In this document: positions 18,515-27,519 of the stretch, in pieces | How positions within the stretch are numbered: the stretch's first letter is position 1 | Layout of the letters: each line of letters starts with the position of its first letter | Origin: Microseira wollei NIES-4236 | Lineage (GTDB): Bacteria > Cyanobacteriota > Cyanobacteriia > Cyanobacteriales > Aerosakkonemataceae | Assembly: GCF_020521235.1 (NCBI RefSeq) | Contig: NZ_BLAY01000099.1 | Coordinates: 1-36,912 of the forward strand | Reading direction: 5' to 3' | Length of the DNA stretch: 36,912 nucleotides | The notes under the pieces: model-generated | The model's database searches: none | The model's input: only the letters and a program-made list of their open reading frames with translations | What the model was told of the DNA's origin: nothing | Translations under genes and position numbers: made by a program

Positions 18515-18681
18515 AGATCTTGCACCTTTCGCATTAGCCTGCCAGGGAATAAATTCCCACAGCGAGCCGCGAAAGTCGGTTAAAATCGACTGGTTTGATT
18601 GCATTTAGTCGGTTTTAACCGACTTTCGCTATTAGCCCGGAAATTTATTTCCGGGCGGGTTGGGAGACTGATGCAAGATCT
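18515..18681. mobile_element. 167-bp MITE-like element with AGATCTTGCA ends
   Basis: The ends are perfect 10-bp inverted repeats: AGATCTTGCA (18515-18524) and TGCAAGATCT (18672-18681). The interior holds nested inverted repeats (agtcggttaaaa.. / ..ggttttaaccgact and agcccggaaatttatttccgggc). It ends five bases before the fghA stop codon and lies about 75 bp upstream of the haemagglutinin/CHAT start. Confidence 0.75.
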
Positions 18682-18686
18682 GAATT

Positions 18687-19535
18687 TTATCCAGACAAAG
18701 CAGCCGCGTGATGGCGGATATGGTCTTCCATAAACGTGGCGATAAAGTAATAACTATGGTCGTAACCTGCTTGCATTCGCAAGCTTAGTGTCTGTCCGAC
18801 TTTTGCACAAGCTTCCTCGAATAATTCTGGTAGCAATTGGTTAGAAAGAAACTTATCTTCGATGCCTTGGTCGATCAGAATGGGACGATTATATTGTGCA
18901 GTTAATACTAATTCGCTGGCATCGTATGCACGCCAAGTTTCTGTATCATATCCAAGATAATTCGTAAATGCTTTTTGACCCCAAGGACAGCGCATCGGTG
19001 CAACAATAGGAGCAAATGCAGAAACAGATAGATAGCGTTCCGGGTTTTTCAACGCACAAATGAGCGCCCCATGCCCCCCCATTGAATGACCAAAAATACT
19101 TTGTTTTTCTGGAATTGCTGGGAAATGTTCGGCAATAATAGTAGGCAATTCATCAACTACATAGCTGTACATTTGATAGTGCGATTTCCAAGGTTCAACC
19201 GTAGCATCGACGTAAAAACCTGCCCCCGTGCCAAAATCCCAGTCGTCATCTTCCCCCGGAATTCCATTATTGCGAGGACTGGTATCTGGAACGACTAACA
19301 TTAATCCATATTTGGCTGCAAATTGTTGCGCCCCTGCCTTTACTATAAAGTTTTCTTCGGTACAGGTTAAACCTGAGAGAAAATATAAAACCGGCACTGA
19401 TTTTGATTTTGCCTGGGGTGGTAGATACACGACGAATTTCATTTTGCTATTACAGGCAGAGGAATGATGGCTATAGAAAGCAACAGTTCCACCAAAACAA
19501 GTATGTTTGCTGACTAGATTGGGAGATGCAGACAT
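18687..19535 (-). CDS. fghA: S-formylglutathione hydrolase
   Basis: The 282-residue esterase D-family hydrolase splits S-formylglutathione to formate and glutathione, the second step of glutathione-dependent formaldehyde removal. Visible motifs: VYLPPQAKSKSVPVLYFLSG, LTCTEENF, VPDTSPRNN, the DDDWDFGTGAGFYVDAT signature, nucleophile elbow GHSMGGHGAL (Ser about residue 150), and C-terminal GYDHSYYFIATFMEDH with the catalytic His. The length is normal for the family. Its partner dehydrogenase (frmA-type, 22040-23146) is on the same strand about 2.5 kb upstream, with an HNH module and a hydrolase between them. ATG 19535 gives the usual N-terminus. The region just upstream has GGTAATGGG-type repeats. 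Confidence 0.95.
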   Translation of the reverse strand: MSASPNLVSKHTCFGGTVAFYSHHSSACNSKMKFVVYLPPQAKSKSVPVLYFLSGLTCTEENFIVKAGAQQFAAKYGLMLVVPDTSPRNNGIPGEDDDWDFGTGAGFYVDATVEPWKSHYQMYSYVVDELPTIIAEHFPAIPEKQSIFGHSMGGHGALICALKNPERYLSVSAFAPIVAPMRCPWGQKAFTNYLGYDTETWRAYDASELVLTAQYNRPILIDQGIEDKFLSNQLLPELFEEACAKVGQTLSLRMQAGYDHSYYFIATFMEDHIRHHAAALSG

Positions 19536-19596
19536 AAGTTAATTGCTAATGGGTAATGGGTGATTGGTACTTCTCGGTTAACATCCGTCACCTTTA

Positions 19597-19710
19597 CAGC
19601 GGATTGCAAGCGAGTAAAGTACAGCCAAAAGGCTGAGTTTGTCAAGCGCGCAGCATTAATGCTGCGCGCTTGACAAACTCAGATGTACCTCATCCGGCTG
19701 CAAACCGCTA
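19597..19710. mobile_element. 114-bp MITE with TA target duplication, second copy
   Basis: The ends are CAGCGGATTGCA and (reverse complement) TAGCGGTTTGCA, with TA flanks at 19595-19596 and 19711-19712. The centre is a palindrome around GCGCAGCATTAATGCTGCGC. It shares the ends and the GTACCTCATCCG segment with the copy that splits the sigma gene. It sits in the 312-bp gap between the HNH gene and fghA; I see no gene there. Confidence 0.85.
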
Positions 19711-19847
19711 TAAGGGTGCGGCTACACAGACCAAAGCTGCCTACGCAGCCTCATAAAACCTCCGCAAGTGTGGAAACCCAGTAGCTTTAGCTCTGGGAGG
19801 AAACACGAGCAATAGCCCCTAAAGGCGCAGTCGTATCATCTCACTCT

Positions 19848-20309
19848 TCAAACTTTTTCACCTGCTTGTCGCGGGTCTTCATCAGGCGGATGCCAACCCC
19901 CACGCACCCACAAACGACGAGCTTTAACAATAGAGCCTTCATTGTGACGTTCATCATTGAGATCTAGACGATTACCAGTGGCTCTACCAGTAGGAGTAAT
20001 GCCGATAATTTTTAAACCATCTGCTGTCCAAATAAAATGATCTGACCACTTTTGCTGACGCGGATTAAACAGGGGGATAATTTCCTGGGTTTGCGGATCG
20101 ATTCCAGTGATGAAGTTAGAGCGATATCCGTTACAACGCTGGCACGCTAGAGCTAGGTTATCCGGGTCATCCGCGCCACCAATCGACTGGGGAACGATCC
20201 GATCGATAGCGAACTTGGCTGCACTGGCTTCTTCTAAGAAATGACAGTATTCGCAAAGGGATTTTGCTCTCTTTCTTACCAGTTTTTTAGTTGCATCACT
20301 CAGTGTCAT
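19848..20309 (-). CDS. HNH endonuclease
   Basis: The 153-residue protein has the HNH core CEYCHFLEEA, FAIDRIVPQSIGG, ADDPDNLALACQRCN, with Cys pairs (CEYC and CQRC) for structural zinc and the IDRIVPQS segment where the catalytic His-equivalent region lies; the first motif residue is Asp-Arg rather than Asp-His, as in many small HNH proteins. The C-terminus (DHFIWTADGLKIIGITPTGR) is conserved in a cyanobacterial subfamily. It overlaps the upstream small ORF by ATGA, so the two are translationally coupled. The role could be a restriction-like or mobile-element nuclease, or one half of an unrecognised two-gene module. I assign only nuclease activity. Confidence 0.85.
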   Translation of the reverse strand: MTLSDATKKLVRKRAKSLCEYCHFLEEASAAKFAIDRIVPQSIGGADDPDNLALACQRCNGYRSNFITGIDPQTQEIIPLFNPRQQKWSDHFIWTADGLKIIGITPTGRATGNRLDLNDERHNEGSIVKARRLWVRGGWHPPDEDPRQAGEKV

Positions 20310-20545
20310 GATTCAGCAATTATTTTGGCATTCAGTAAGGTAAAAATCCGGTCAAGTTCCAAGATTCCTGCCAGTTCAGCCTCTTCTACTAGAGTCAGCA
20401 ATCCAGCTTTTTTATTCTCAGAAAGTTCATCTAAACGAAACTGGATATCGTCGGTAAATTTGAACAGATTTAGATGCCTAACTTTGCTGATTTTGATTCC
20501 AGACTCTACCCAGGACGAGGGGTGAACCATTACTTGAGCAAACAT
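20306..20545 (-). CDS. small protein coupled to the HNH endonuclease
   Basis: The 79-residue protein has no catalytic motif. Its second half (LDELSENKKAGLLTLVEEAE, then LAGILELDRIFTLLNAKI) is a helical L(S/T)xxExAEL..LLxxLxAK pattern that, from general knowledge, recurs in small ORFs directly upstream of HNH genes in cyanobacteria and other bacteria. The 4-bp ATGA overlap with the HNH gene supports a bicistronic module; a partner, regulator or antitoxin-like role is inference. The start could also be the ATG six codons in. Confidence 0.7.
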   Translation of the reverse strand: MFAQVMVHPSSWVESGIKISKVRHLNLFKFTDDIQFRLDELSENKKAGLLTLVEEAELAGILELDRIFTLLNAKIIAES

Positions 20546-20633
20546 GGTTTTGTCTTGGTAGGTTTAGCATAATGGTAGTATTATAACATGCCAAATTGTT
20601 GAGTTTTGCGAGCGCACTCAATCTAACGGTTGG

Positions 20634-20696
20634 GTAGGGCACGGCACGAGCAACATTCTGGTCTACTACCAAGATATCCAGGTTGCCGTGCCCCTA
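20634..20696. repeat. GTAGGGGCACGGCA palindromic element, copy 3
   Basis: GTAGGGCACGGCA (one G short) and TGCCGTGCCCCTAC flank a spacer of about 36 bp. The element lies between the HNH module and the hydrolase. The rest of 20546-20822 holds no supported gene. Confidence 0.75.
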
Positions 20697-20822
20697 CACC
20701 CACGATCCCAGTCGCCGATTACTCCGCCGTGAAGGGATTTGTTCCTGCTCAAAACTAATGGGATAGACCCGTAGGTGTTTTGGCAAAATTTTCCTGACGA
20801 AAAGCCATCAAAAATGGTCGTT

Positions 20823-21818
20823 CTAATTCCCCAAATTCTCGCGTTTTTGTCTTAACTTCTGCAATAATTTCTGAATCGCTTCTCTGATAACCTCTGGCTG
20901 ATCTACCCAAACAAAATGACCGCTGCGAGTTGCTTGTATTTGGGTACAATCTGTTGAGAGTTTGAGCAATTCGACGTGCATTTTGTCTCGCAGTTGATTC
21001 GCCGCTGCAATTGGCATGTAAAAATTCCAAATTGACCGCTTAAAAAATGTACTAGATTTAATACTAACAATCGGAATATCGCCCAAATTACTTACCTGAT
21101 GAACTTGCTTAGCACTTGTCTCTAAATTCCACATTTCCCGCCACATCGTTATCCAGTGTTGTGACTGGTAAAAATACCGCTTGATTTTTTGTCTAGTTGC
21201 TGATGGAAATTGACCCAGTTCTTTTTTGATAAATTCAAACATTCCCACCATTCCCAAAAGCCGGATTAAACCCAGCGTTGACCCCAGCATTGACATCGCA
21301 AATCCGGACATAAAAAATAATTGTAGTAGTCTCAGATTCAAGGACATATTTAACATCGCTGCTTCATGCAACCCATCTGTGAGAACAATTCCTACAACTT
21401 TTTCCGGAAACTGACTCGCATAAAGCCGCACGTTATAACTGCCAAAAGAGTTACCGACCAAAATGTAAGGCGGCGCTATCCCTGCTTTAACAAGCATTGC
21501 ATCTAATTCTTGGACAATCTGTTTGCTGGAACGGTTTTTTGGACTGGAATCGCTCCATCCATATCCCGCTCGGTCATAAATACAAACCTTTGTGATTTGA
21601 GCAATTTCTTCGATTAATAAGTAACCCTCTATTCCACCCAAACTATGGTCGAGGATAACGGTTGGATTTCCTTCTCCTCGCGAGTATAGGTGCAGTTTGT
21701 AACCCCCCATGTCAATCAGTTGACCGGGGGGTTTATGCCTGCGATTCTCAATCCAAGTAGCGAGGTGGTGATAACTTGTTGTTGCTAACAAAAACAACAA
21801 GTCGATGGAAATCGACAT
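20823..21818 (-). CDS. alpha/beta hydrolase
   Basis: The 331-residue alpha/beta-hydrolase has an N-terminal hydrophobic stretch (IDLLFLLATTSYHHLATW), a YKLHLYSRGEGNPTVILDHS entry strand, VCIYDRAGYGWSD, a nucleophile elbow VGNSFGSYN (Ser about residue 125), an acid/cap region with several hydrophobic helices, and SGHFVWVDQPEVI with the catalytic His. The substrate cannot be deduced. The ORF can be read in from TTG 22043 at the frmA stop, but that extension (75 residues) is made of two copies of a repeat and is probably untranslated or spurious; I chose ATG 21818, which starts the normal protein. It lies between frmA and fghA on the same strand and may share their transcript. Confidence 0.8.
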   Translation of the reverse strand: MSISIDLLFLLATTSYHHLATWIENRRHKPPGQLIDMGGYKLHLYSRGEGNPTVILDHSLGGIEGYLLIEEIAQITKVCIYDRAGYGWSDSSPKNRSSKQIVQELDAMLVKAGIAPPYILVGNSFGSYNVRLYASQFPEKVVGIVLTDGLHEAAMLNMSLNLRLLQLFFMSGFAMSMLGSTLGLIRLLGMVGMFEFIKKELGQFPSATRQKIKRYFYQSQHWITMWREMWNLETSAKQVHQVSNLGDIPIVSIKSSTFFKRSIWNFYMPIAAANQLRDKMHVELLKLSTDCTQIQATRSGHFVWVDQPEVIREAIQKLLQKLRQKRENLGN

Positions 21819-21835
21819 ATATAGACCTATGCGCG

Positions 21836-21994
21836 TCTGTTTTCGCTCAATTTGCGGGCAGGCGGGACGCCTACCCCACAAGAAAAAAACCGCTTGTGGG
21901 ATGGGCATCCTGTTTGTCTGTTTTCGCTCAATTTGCGGGCAGGCGGGACTACCCCACAAGAAAAAAACCGCTTGTGGGATGGGCATCCTGTTTG
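21836..21994. repeat. tandem duplication of an 81/78-bp repeat unit
   Basis: The units begin at 21836 and 21917, each with tctgttttcgctcaattt, gcgggcaggcggga(cgc)cta and a CCCACAAG / CTTGTGGG hairpin, and each ends gatgggcatcctgtttg. The second copy lacks 3 bp. The same GGCAGGATGCCCATCCCACAAG core is found at 6327-6349 inside the DUF928 gene. The unit is open in several frames. Confidence 0.85.
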
Positions 21995-22039
21995 TCCCAA
22001 TGACTTTTGCAACAACCCTAATCTTTTTGATGCGAGCAA

Positions 22040-23200
<1,161 letters not shown>

Positions 23201-23301
23201 CTATCCAGAAGACTAGCAGGATCTCTATTGCTGGGGATAGATAACCTGTGCTTTGGAGAGGATTTCTTGGCAGCCATACCTGATGGCTACCGATTTTGTG
23301 T

Positions 23302-23775
23302 TTATTGGTAGCTATCGAGGAGGCGCTGAATTAATACAGGGGAAGCACGAAAATTTGTTTGCTGAAGTTGGGCGATCGCTTCTGGAAAATTGATCAAGCC
23401 TTGAGCAGCTGCTTCATCTAAAATACCTAGTACGCCGATAATGCGGATTCCTAGATTTGTGGCAGCACGTCTTCCAGCTCTTTCATCAATTATAAGTAAG
23501 TCTGCAAGGCATTCTTGAGCCAGGGTGATGGCAGCTTGTTCACCTGGATTGAGGTTGCTGAGAGTTGCATCCGGTGTGCTGGTGACTGGCTGAACGATTA
23601 GCCATTCAGGTGCATTGGCGATCCATTGCTGAAGTTGGATCGGTGCCCCCGGATCTGCGAGTTCATCCCTTACTATTTCGGGAATGATGACTTGAGCATA
23701 CATTTGGGGCAGTAAGTCTAGTTGGTTAATTAGCAGTAGGTAAAGAATAGGGGAAGTATCGGAAATAACAATCAT
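23302..23775 (-). CDS. PIN-like DUF3368 toxin of a type II toxin-antitoxin pair
   Basis: The 157-residue protein has the DUF3368 pattern: VISDTSPILYLLLINQLDLL (first acidic residue), VIIPEIVRDELADPG, LNPGEQAAITLAQE, LLIIDERAGRRAATNLGI (acidic pair) and GVLGILDEAAAQGLI. These fit a PIN-type ribonuclease fold. I chose ATG 23775, which overlaps the antitoxin stop by ATGA; the longer ORF start at 23892 lies inside the antitoxin gene in another frame. RNA cleavage is the family expectation, not shown here. Confidence 0.85.
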   Translation of the reverse strand: MIVISDTSPILYLLLINQLDLLPQMYAQVIIPEIVRDELADPGAPIQLQQWIANAPEWLIVQPVTSTPDATLSNLNPGEQAAITLAQECLADLLIIDERAGRRAATNLGIRIIGVLGILDEAAAQGLINFPEAIAQLQQTNFRASPVLIQRLLDSYQ

Positions 23776-24053
23776 GAGGTGATGGCTTGTTTCCCTCTCA
23801 ACTGGCGCAGGGTTTCGCGATCGCTTTCCAAGTCTTCTTCGTTGTAATGTAGGTAAGCATGGTGGGCTTTGAGGAAGGCATCGACTGCCCAACGGGAGGG
23901 TAAATTGAGGATTTGTCCCACCTGAAAATGAGTTATGCGCTCGGTGCGGTAGGCTTCGATGACTAGGAGTTCGAGTAGGTAACGCTGCAACTCCTCTGGT
24001 GTTTCGGTAAGTTGCTGGGCAATGTTGTCGGGAATATCAAGGGTAATTTTCAT
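23772..24053 (-). CDS. UPF0175 family antitoxin
   Basis: The 93-residue protein matches UPF0175: ITLDIPDNIAQQL, LLELLVIEAYRTERITHFQV, GQILNLPSRWAVDAFLKAHH, then AYLHYNEEDLESD. The central part is a small helix-turn-helix that is expected to bind the operon promoter, with the C-terminus facing the PIN-like toxin. It is translationally coupled to the DUF3368 gene by a 4-bp overlap. An AGGAGGAAAG sequence upstream of ATG 24053 is a strong ribosome-binding site. UPF0175/DUF3368 pairs are common in cyanobacteria. Confidence 0.85.
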   Translation of the reverse strand: MKITLDIPDNIAQQLTETPEELQRYLLELLVIEAYRTERITHFQVGQILNLPSRWAVDAFLKAHHAYLHYNEEDLESDRETLRQLRGKQAITS

Positions 24054-24356
24054 AGTGGCTTTCCTCCTACTTATGATCTTAATTGCCTGGAAGTAGTTGG
24101 TTGCGATCGCCTCTGAGTCCTCCTAGTAGCGCCAGCGCCAATCCCATACAGTCGCTTACGAACTATGGTAGTGCTAATCCCCTAGCGCTGAAACGCTACT
24201 ACGAACAATCGCGAGCGCTACCTGCAATGATAAAAACAGGGAAAAAGACTTAAAAAAATCTTGACTTTTGCCTAGAAAGCTGATACCCAAGGTAGGGTCA
24301 AAATATATAAGTTTTGAGTTCAAAACCAAAAACAAGTTTTTAGGGGTTATCTATAT
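24054..24356. other. divergent intergenic region with palindromic AGTAGCG repeats
   Basis: No gene is supported. AGTAGCGCCAGCGC (from about 24125) and AGCGCT..CGCTACTACG (about 24185-24205) form an imperfect inverted repeat. An AT-rich stretch (caaaatatataag) about 50 bp before ATG 24357 may hold the promoter of the next gene. Confidence 0.4.
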
Positions 24357-24785
24357 ATGTTTAAAACACTTCTGCCTGGGATTTTAACCGCAACGACGCT
24401 GCTCGTTGCTCCGGCACTCCTGCCCAAATTAGTAGAAGCAGGGCCAAAATTTTTGGGAACGGGAAAGACCATCCAACCCGGACAAGCTATCAGCTTACAG
24501 GTAACAAACAATACTTCCGAATCAATTCAAGTCGAACTGCCATCTTACACCGGCCCCATTACCATGCGACCCCGACAAAGACTAAAATTAAATTTCAGGC
24601 TTAGACCGCAGGATAAAGGTGTATCTTTTTTATACTGGAGTCCGCAAGCGAATCTGCCGCTGCAAGCAAGGGTTGCTAAACCAAATGCCAAAACTTTACA
24701 TGTAGAATTGCGACCCGGTAGTTACTATAATGATGATCGCGCGATATTTGATTCGGAATTTAACGATACGCTATACATCTTCTAG
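24357..24785 (+). CDS. exported hypothetical protein
   Basis: The 142-residue protein has a signal peptide (FKTLLPGILTATTLLVAPAL, cut probably after VEA) and a small beta-rich domain: LQVTNNTSESIQVELPS, PITMRPRQRLKLNFRLRPQD, SFLYWSPQANLPLQARV, LHVELRPGSYYNDDRAIFDS. I do not recognise the family. The layout resembles a periplasmic beta-sandwich. Its stop codon overlaps the recJ start by one base, so it is likely cotranscribed with recJ. Confidence 0.7.
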   Translation: MFKTLLPGILTATTLLVAPALLPKLVEAGPKFLGTGKTIQPGQAISLQVTNNTSESIQVELPSYTGPITMRPRQRLKLNFRLRPQDKGVSFLYWSPQANLPLQARVAKPNAKTLHVELRPGSYYNDDRAIFDSEFNDTLYIF

Positions 24786-27193
24786 TGCCTAATTTTCAAT
24801 TACCTAACCAGCGCTGGGAAATTGCCCCAGCGCAAATAGAACCAGCGCAAAAGTTGGCGGAGGTTACCCAGCTTTCACCGCTTTTGGCGCAAGTACTGTT
24901 AAATCGGGGCATTGAAACGCCCGAACAAGCTCAGCTGTTTTTATCGCCCGAATTGGCGGCTTTACCAGAACCAATTGCGGAATTACCCGATTTGGCGATT
25001 AGCCTGGAGTTGTTGGAAAATGCGATCGCTCGCCATCAAAAAATCGCCATCTGCGGCGACTACGACGCCGATGGCATGACGAGTACGGCTTTGTTGTTGC
25101 GAAGTCTCCGCTGGTTAGGGGCAAATGTCGATTACGCCATTCCCAGTCGCATGAAGGAAGGTTACGGCATCAATCGCCGCATTGTAGAAGACTTCCACTC
25201 CGAAGGCGTAGCGCTGATTTTAACCGTCGATAACGGCATCTCCGCTTACGACCCAATTGAACGAGCTAGACAGTTGGGTGTCAAGGTTATTGTTACAGAT
25301 CATCACGACCTGCCTCAGCAACTCCCCCCCGCCGATGCAATTCTCAACCCAAAATTAATTCCAGAATCTTCCCCCTATCGCGGACTTGCCGGTGTCGGCG
25401 TTGCCTATATCTTGGCAGTATCTTTGGCGCAACAAATGGGTAAAGCCAAGGGATTAGTCAAGCCTTTATTAGAATTATTTACATTAGGAACGATCGCAGA
25501 TCTCGCTCCTTTAACCGGCGTGAACCGCCGTTGGGTAAAACGCGGTTTGCAGCTACTCCCCCAATCTCAGCTAGCAGGCGTACAAGCATTAATTCAAGTT
25601 TCTGGAGTCCAGGAAGCAGGTGGCCAGGTGGGCAGGTGGACCCTGGAGAATTACCAATTAGCCATTAGCAATTACCAATTAGCAATTAGCAATCCAAAAT
25701 CTCTAAAACCAGAAGATATTGGCTTTAGATTGGGACCTCGCATTAATGCAGTGGGACGAATTGCCGACCCTCAAATTGTCATCGATTTACTCACAACCGA
25801 TGATATGGGATTAGCCCTAGAAAGGGCAATGCAGTGCGAACAGATTAACCGACATCGACAACTATTGTGCGAGGAAATTGAACAAGAAGCGATCGCGCAC
25901 ATCGAACAAAGTCAGCTAAACTTGCAGCAAGAGCGCGTCTTGCTTCTCGTCCAACCCAACTGGCATCACGGCGTCATCGGCATCGTCGCCTCTCGCCTCG
26001 TGGAACGCTACGGCGTGCCGGTATTCATTGGCACATACGAAGATGAGGGGGAGGAAGAGGAGACTCTGACGCGGGGACGCTCTGACGCGGAGAATCTTTC
26101 ACAACAACTTTCTCCGCGTCAGAGCTTCTCCCACTCCCCGCGTCCTCTTCCAGGCGATCGCATTCGCGGTTCGGCGCGGGGAATTCCGGAATTTCACGTA
26201 TTTGAAGCGTTAGAATTTTGCGCCGACCTCTTAGGTAAGTTTGGCGGACACAAAGCCGCCGGGGGATTTTCTTTACCGGGCGAGAATTTGGAGAAGTTGC
26301 GCTCGCGCCTTCGCACCTTTGCCCATCAATGCCTGCAACCAGAACACCTCAAACCTGTTGTAAAAATTGATGCACAAGCGAGTTTAGATCAAATTAACCT
26401 TGACCTTTATCGACAAATAGACGCCCTCCACCCTTGCGGGATTGAAAATAGCGATCCGGTATTTTGGACGCCCAACGTGCGAGCAATTGACCAACAAATT
26501 GTGGGTAAAGGACACATCAAACTCACCCTAATTCAAGATATTACAGCAGAGGATCTGCGGTGCAGAGGAGCTCTTGAGCAGGTGGGCAGGTGGGGAGAGG
26601 AGAATTACCCTCGTTCCCAGGCTGAGCCAGGGAACGCCGTGGCTGAGCCAGGGAACGCCGTGGCTGAGCCAGGGAACGCCGTGGCTGAGCCAGGGAACGC
26701 CGTGGCTGAGCCAGGGAACGCCCTGGCTGAGCCTGGGAACGCAATTACCCAAATAAAAGCGATCGCATGGCGTTGGCGCGATTATTTTCCCCTACCGTCG
26801 CGCCTGGATATTGCCTATAAGTTGCGAGAAAATAACTGGAATGGCAGCAAAAGTATTGAACTGGAATTAGTAGGCGTGCGACTTGCCTCGCCTCAAGCAA
26901 ACGGCACTGTCAAAGCATTTCCCCCATTGATTTTTCCGACTATTCCCGCAAAGGCAGAGTTTTACTATAACGAACGCCGCTACACTTGCGGGTTATTTGC
27001 CAACGGTTTCGAGCGGGAATTAAGAATCCGAAATTCTCAAGGAAAAGTCCTCGCCATTGCACCCGGACAAACAACAGGTTTACTGGGTATGAACCGCGAA
27101 GAATCTGAGGAAATTGATATTTCTCAACCTGGTTATTATAAATTAATTCAGGCCGCGCTTCAGGCTTTGGAAATTGCTGAAAAAAATCATTAG
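24785..27193 (+). CDS. recJ: single-stranded-DNA-specific exonuclease RecJ with repeat insertions
   Basis: The 802-residue DHH/DHHA1 exonuclease degrades 5'-ended single strands in recombination and mismatch repair. Motifs in order: ICGDYDADGMTS (about residue 90), TVDNGIS, the DHH signature VTDHHDLP (about 172), AGVGVAYILA, GFRLGPRINAVGRI, HHGVIGIVASRLVERYG, GSARGIPEFH, GGHKAAGG (about 486), then an OB-like C-terminal part. GTG 24785 starts the family N-terminus. Three stretches do not fit the family and match repeats seen elsewhere in the window: about residues 279-304 (NYQLAISNYQLAISN, from a TTAGC/TTACC heptamer array), 421-457 (inverted repeat), and 591-653 (AEPGNAV repeated). All keep the frame and lie between conserved blocks, so the enzyme may still fold. 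All core metal motifs are present. Confidence 0.9.
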   Translation: MPNFQLPNQRWEIAPAQIEPAQKLAEVTQLSPLLAQVLLNRGIETPEQAQLFLSPELAALPEPIAELPDLAISLELLENAIARHQKIAICGDYDADGMTSTALLLRSLRWLGANVDYAIPSRMKEGYGINRRIVEDFHSEGVALILTVDNGISAYDPIERARQLGVKVIVTDHHDLPQQLPPADAILNPKLIPESSPYRGLAGVGVAYILAVSLAQQMGKAKGLVKPLLELFTLGTIADLAPLTGVNRRWVKRGLQLLPQSQLAGVQALIQVSGVQEAGGQVGRWTLENYQLAISNYQLAISNPKSLKPEDIGFRLGPRINAVGRIADPQIVIDLLTTDDMGLALERAMQCEQINRHRQLLCEEIEQEAIAHIEQSQLNLQQERVLLLVQPNWHHGVIGIVASRLVERYGVPVFIGTYEDEGEEEETLTRGRSDAENLSQQLSPRQSFSHSPRPLPGDRIRGSARGIPEFHVFEALEFCADLLGKFGGHKAAGGFSLPGENLEKLRSRLRTFAHQCLQPEHLKPVVKIDAQASLDQINLDLYRQIDALHPCGIENSDPVFWTPNVRAIDQQIVGKGHIKLTLIQDITAEDLRCRGALEQVGRWGEENYPRSQAEPGNAVAEPGNAVAEPGNAVAEPGNAVAEPGNALAEPGNAITQIKAIAWRWRDYFPLPSRLDIAYKLRENNWNGSKSIELELVGVRLASPQANGTVKAFPPLIFPTIPAKAEFYYNERRYTCGLFANGFERELRIRNSQGKVLAIAPGQTTGLLGMNREESEEIDISQPGYYKLIQAALQALEIAEKNH
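25619..25695 (+). repeat. heptamer-type repeat translated inside recJ
   Basis: A ggtgg(g/c)caggtgg fragment is followed by AATTACCAATTAGC / AATTAGCAATTAGC units of the same class as those in intergenic regions. It encodes QVGRWTLENYQLAISNYQL and lies between the DHH half and GFRLGPRINAVGR. Confidence 0.75.
26046..26153 (+). repeat. palindromic repeat translated inside recJ
   Basis: A perfect 15-bp inverted repeat, CTCTGACGCGGAGAA (26080-26094) and TTCTCCGCGTCAGAG (26110-26124), lies within outer arms GGAAGAGGA / TCCTCTTCC. A related sequence (ttgaagaggacgcggggagtgg .. gttgttgtgaaagactct) occurs at 27530-27596 downstream. Confidence 0.75.
26621..26746 (+). repeat. six 21-bp tandem units (AEPGNAV) inside recJ
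   Basis: GCTGAGCCAGGGAACGCCGTG is repeated six times with minor variation in the last two units. The 21-bp period preserves the frame. The unit derives from the GTTCCCAGGCTGAGCCAGGG family at 27620-27755. Confidence 0.9.
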
Positions 27194-27264
27194 TCATTAG
27201 TCAGTATGGGCGAAGCACGCACCAAAAAACCAATGACCAATGACACTCGACCAATTACGGTCTA

Positions 27265-27396
27265 TTAAAGGTCGCCGCCGCGACTTGCCAGTACCAAGAT
27301 TACCGCAGGGCCAGCCAGCACGATCAATGCCAGCATGGTCAGCTGGGCGATAACTTCAAAGTTGATGCTGCCGAAAAAATTGGTGATAAAATCCAT
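27265..27396 (-). CDS. psb30: photosystem II protein Psb30 (Ycf12)
   Basis: The 43-residue protein has one membrane helix. The core [20 protein letters not shown] followed by [12 protein letters not shown] matches Psb30/Ycf12, a low-mass photosystem II subunit in the thylakoid membrane near PsbZ and cytochrome b559 that stabilises the complex. ATG 27396 is preceded by GGGAGGAAATT, an excellent Shine-Dalgarno; the longer ORF starting at 27519 has none and would add a non-family extension. The N-terminal ten residues ([10 protein letters not shown]) are typical of cyanobacterial forms. Confidence 0.9.
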   Translation of the reverse strand: MDFITNFFGSINFEVIAQLTMLALIVLAGPAVILVLASRGGDL

Positions 27397-27519
27397 AATT
27401 TCCTCCCGAACTAACCCAAGGTCCCGAATGGCTAAGCTAAAAAATCCGCATTCTATCTTACCTGGCGAGCGCGCCTCTTTTTTAAGTATCTTTACAAAAC
27501 TATAAAAAAAGCTAAACAA

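Noticed and set aside
20755-21030. 91-codon minus-strand ORF beginning MEFLHANCSGES
   Set aside because: It is an out-of-frame shadow of the 3' end of the alpha/beta hydrolase.
26621-26746. Regularly repeated 21-bp units resembling a CRISPR array
   Set aside because: The units are directly adjacent without spacers and lie in frame inside recJ.
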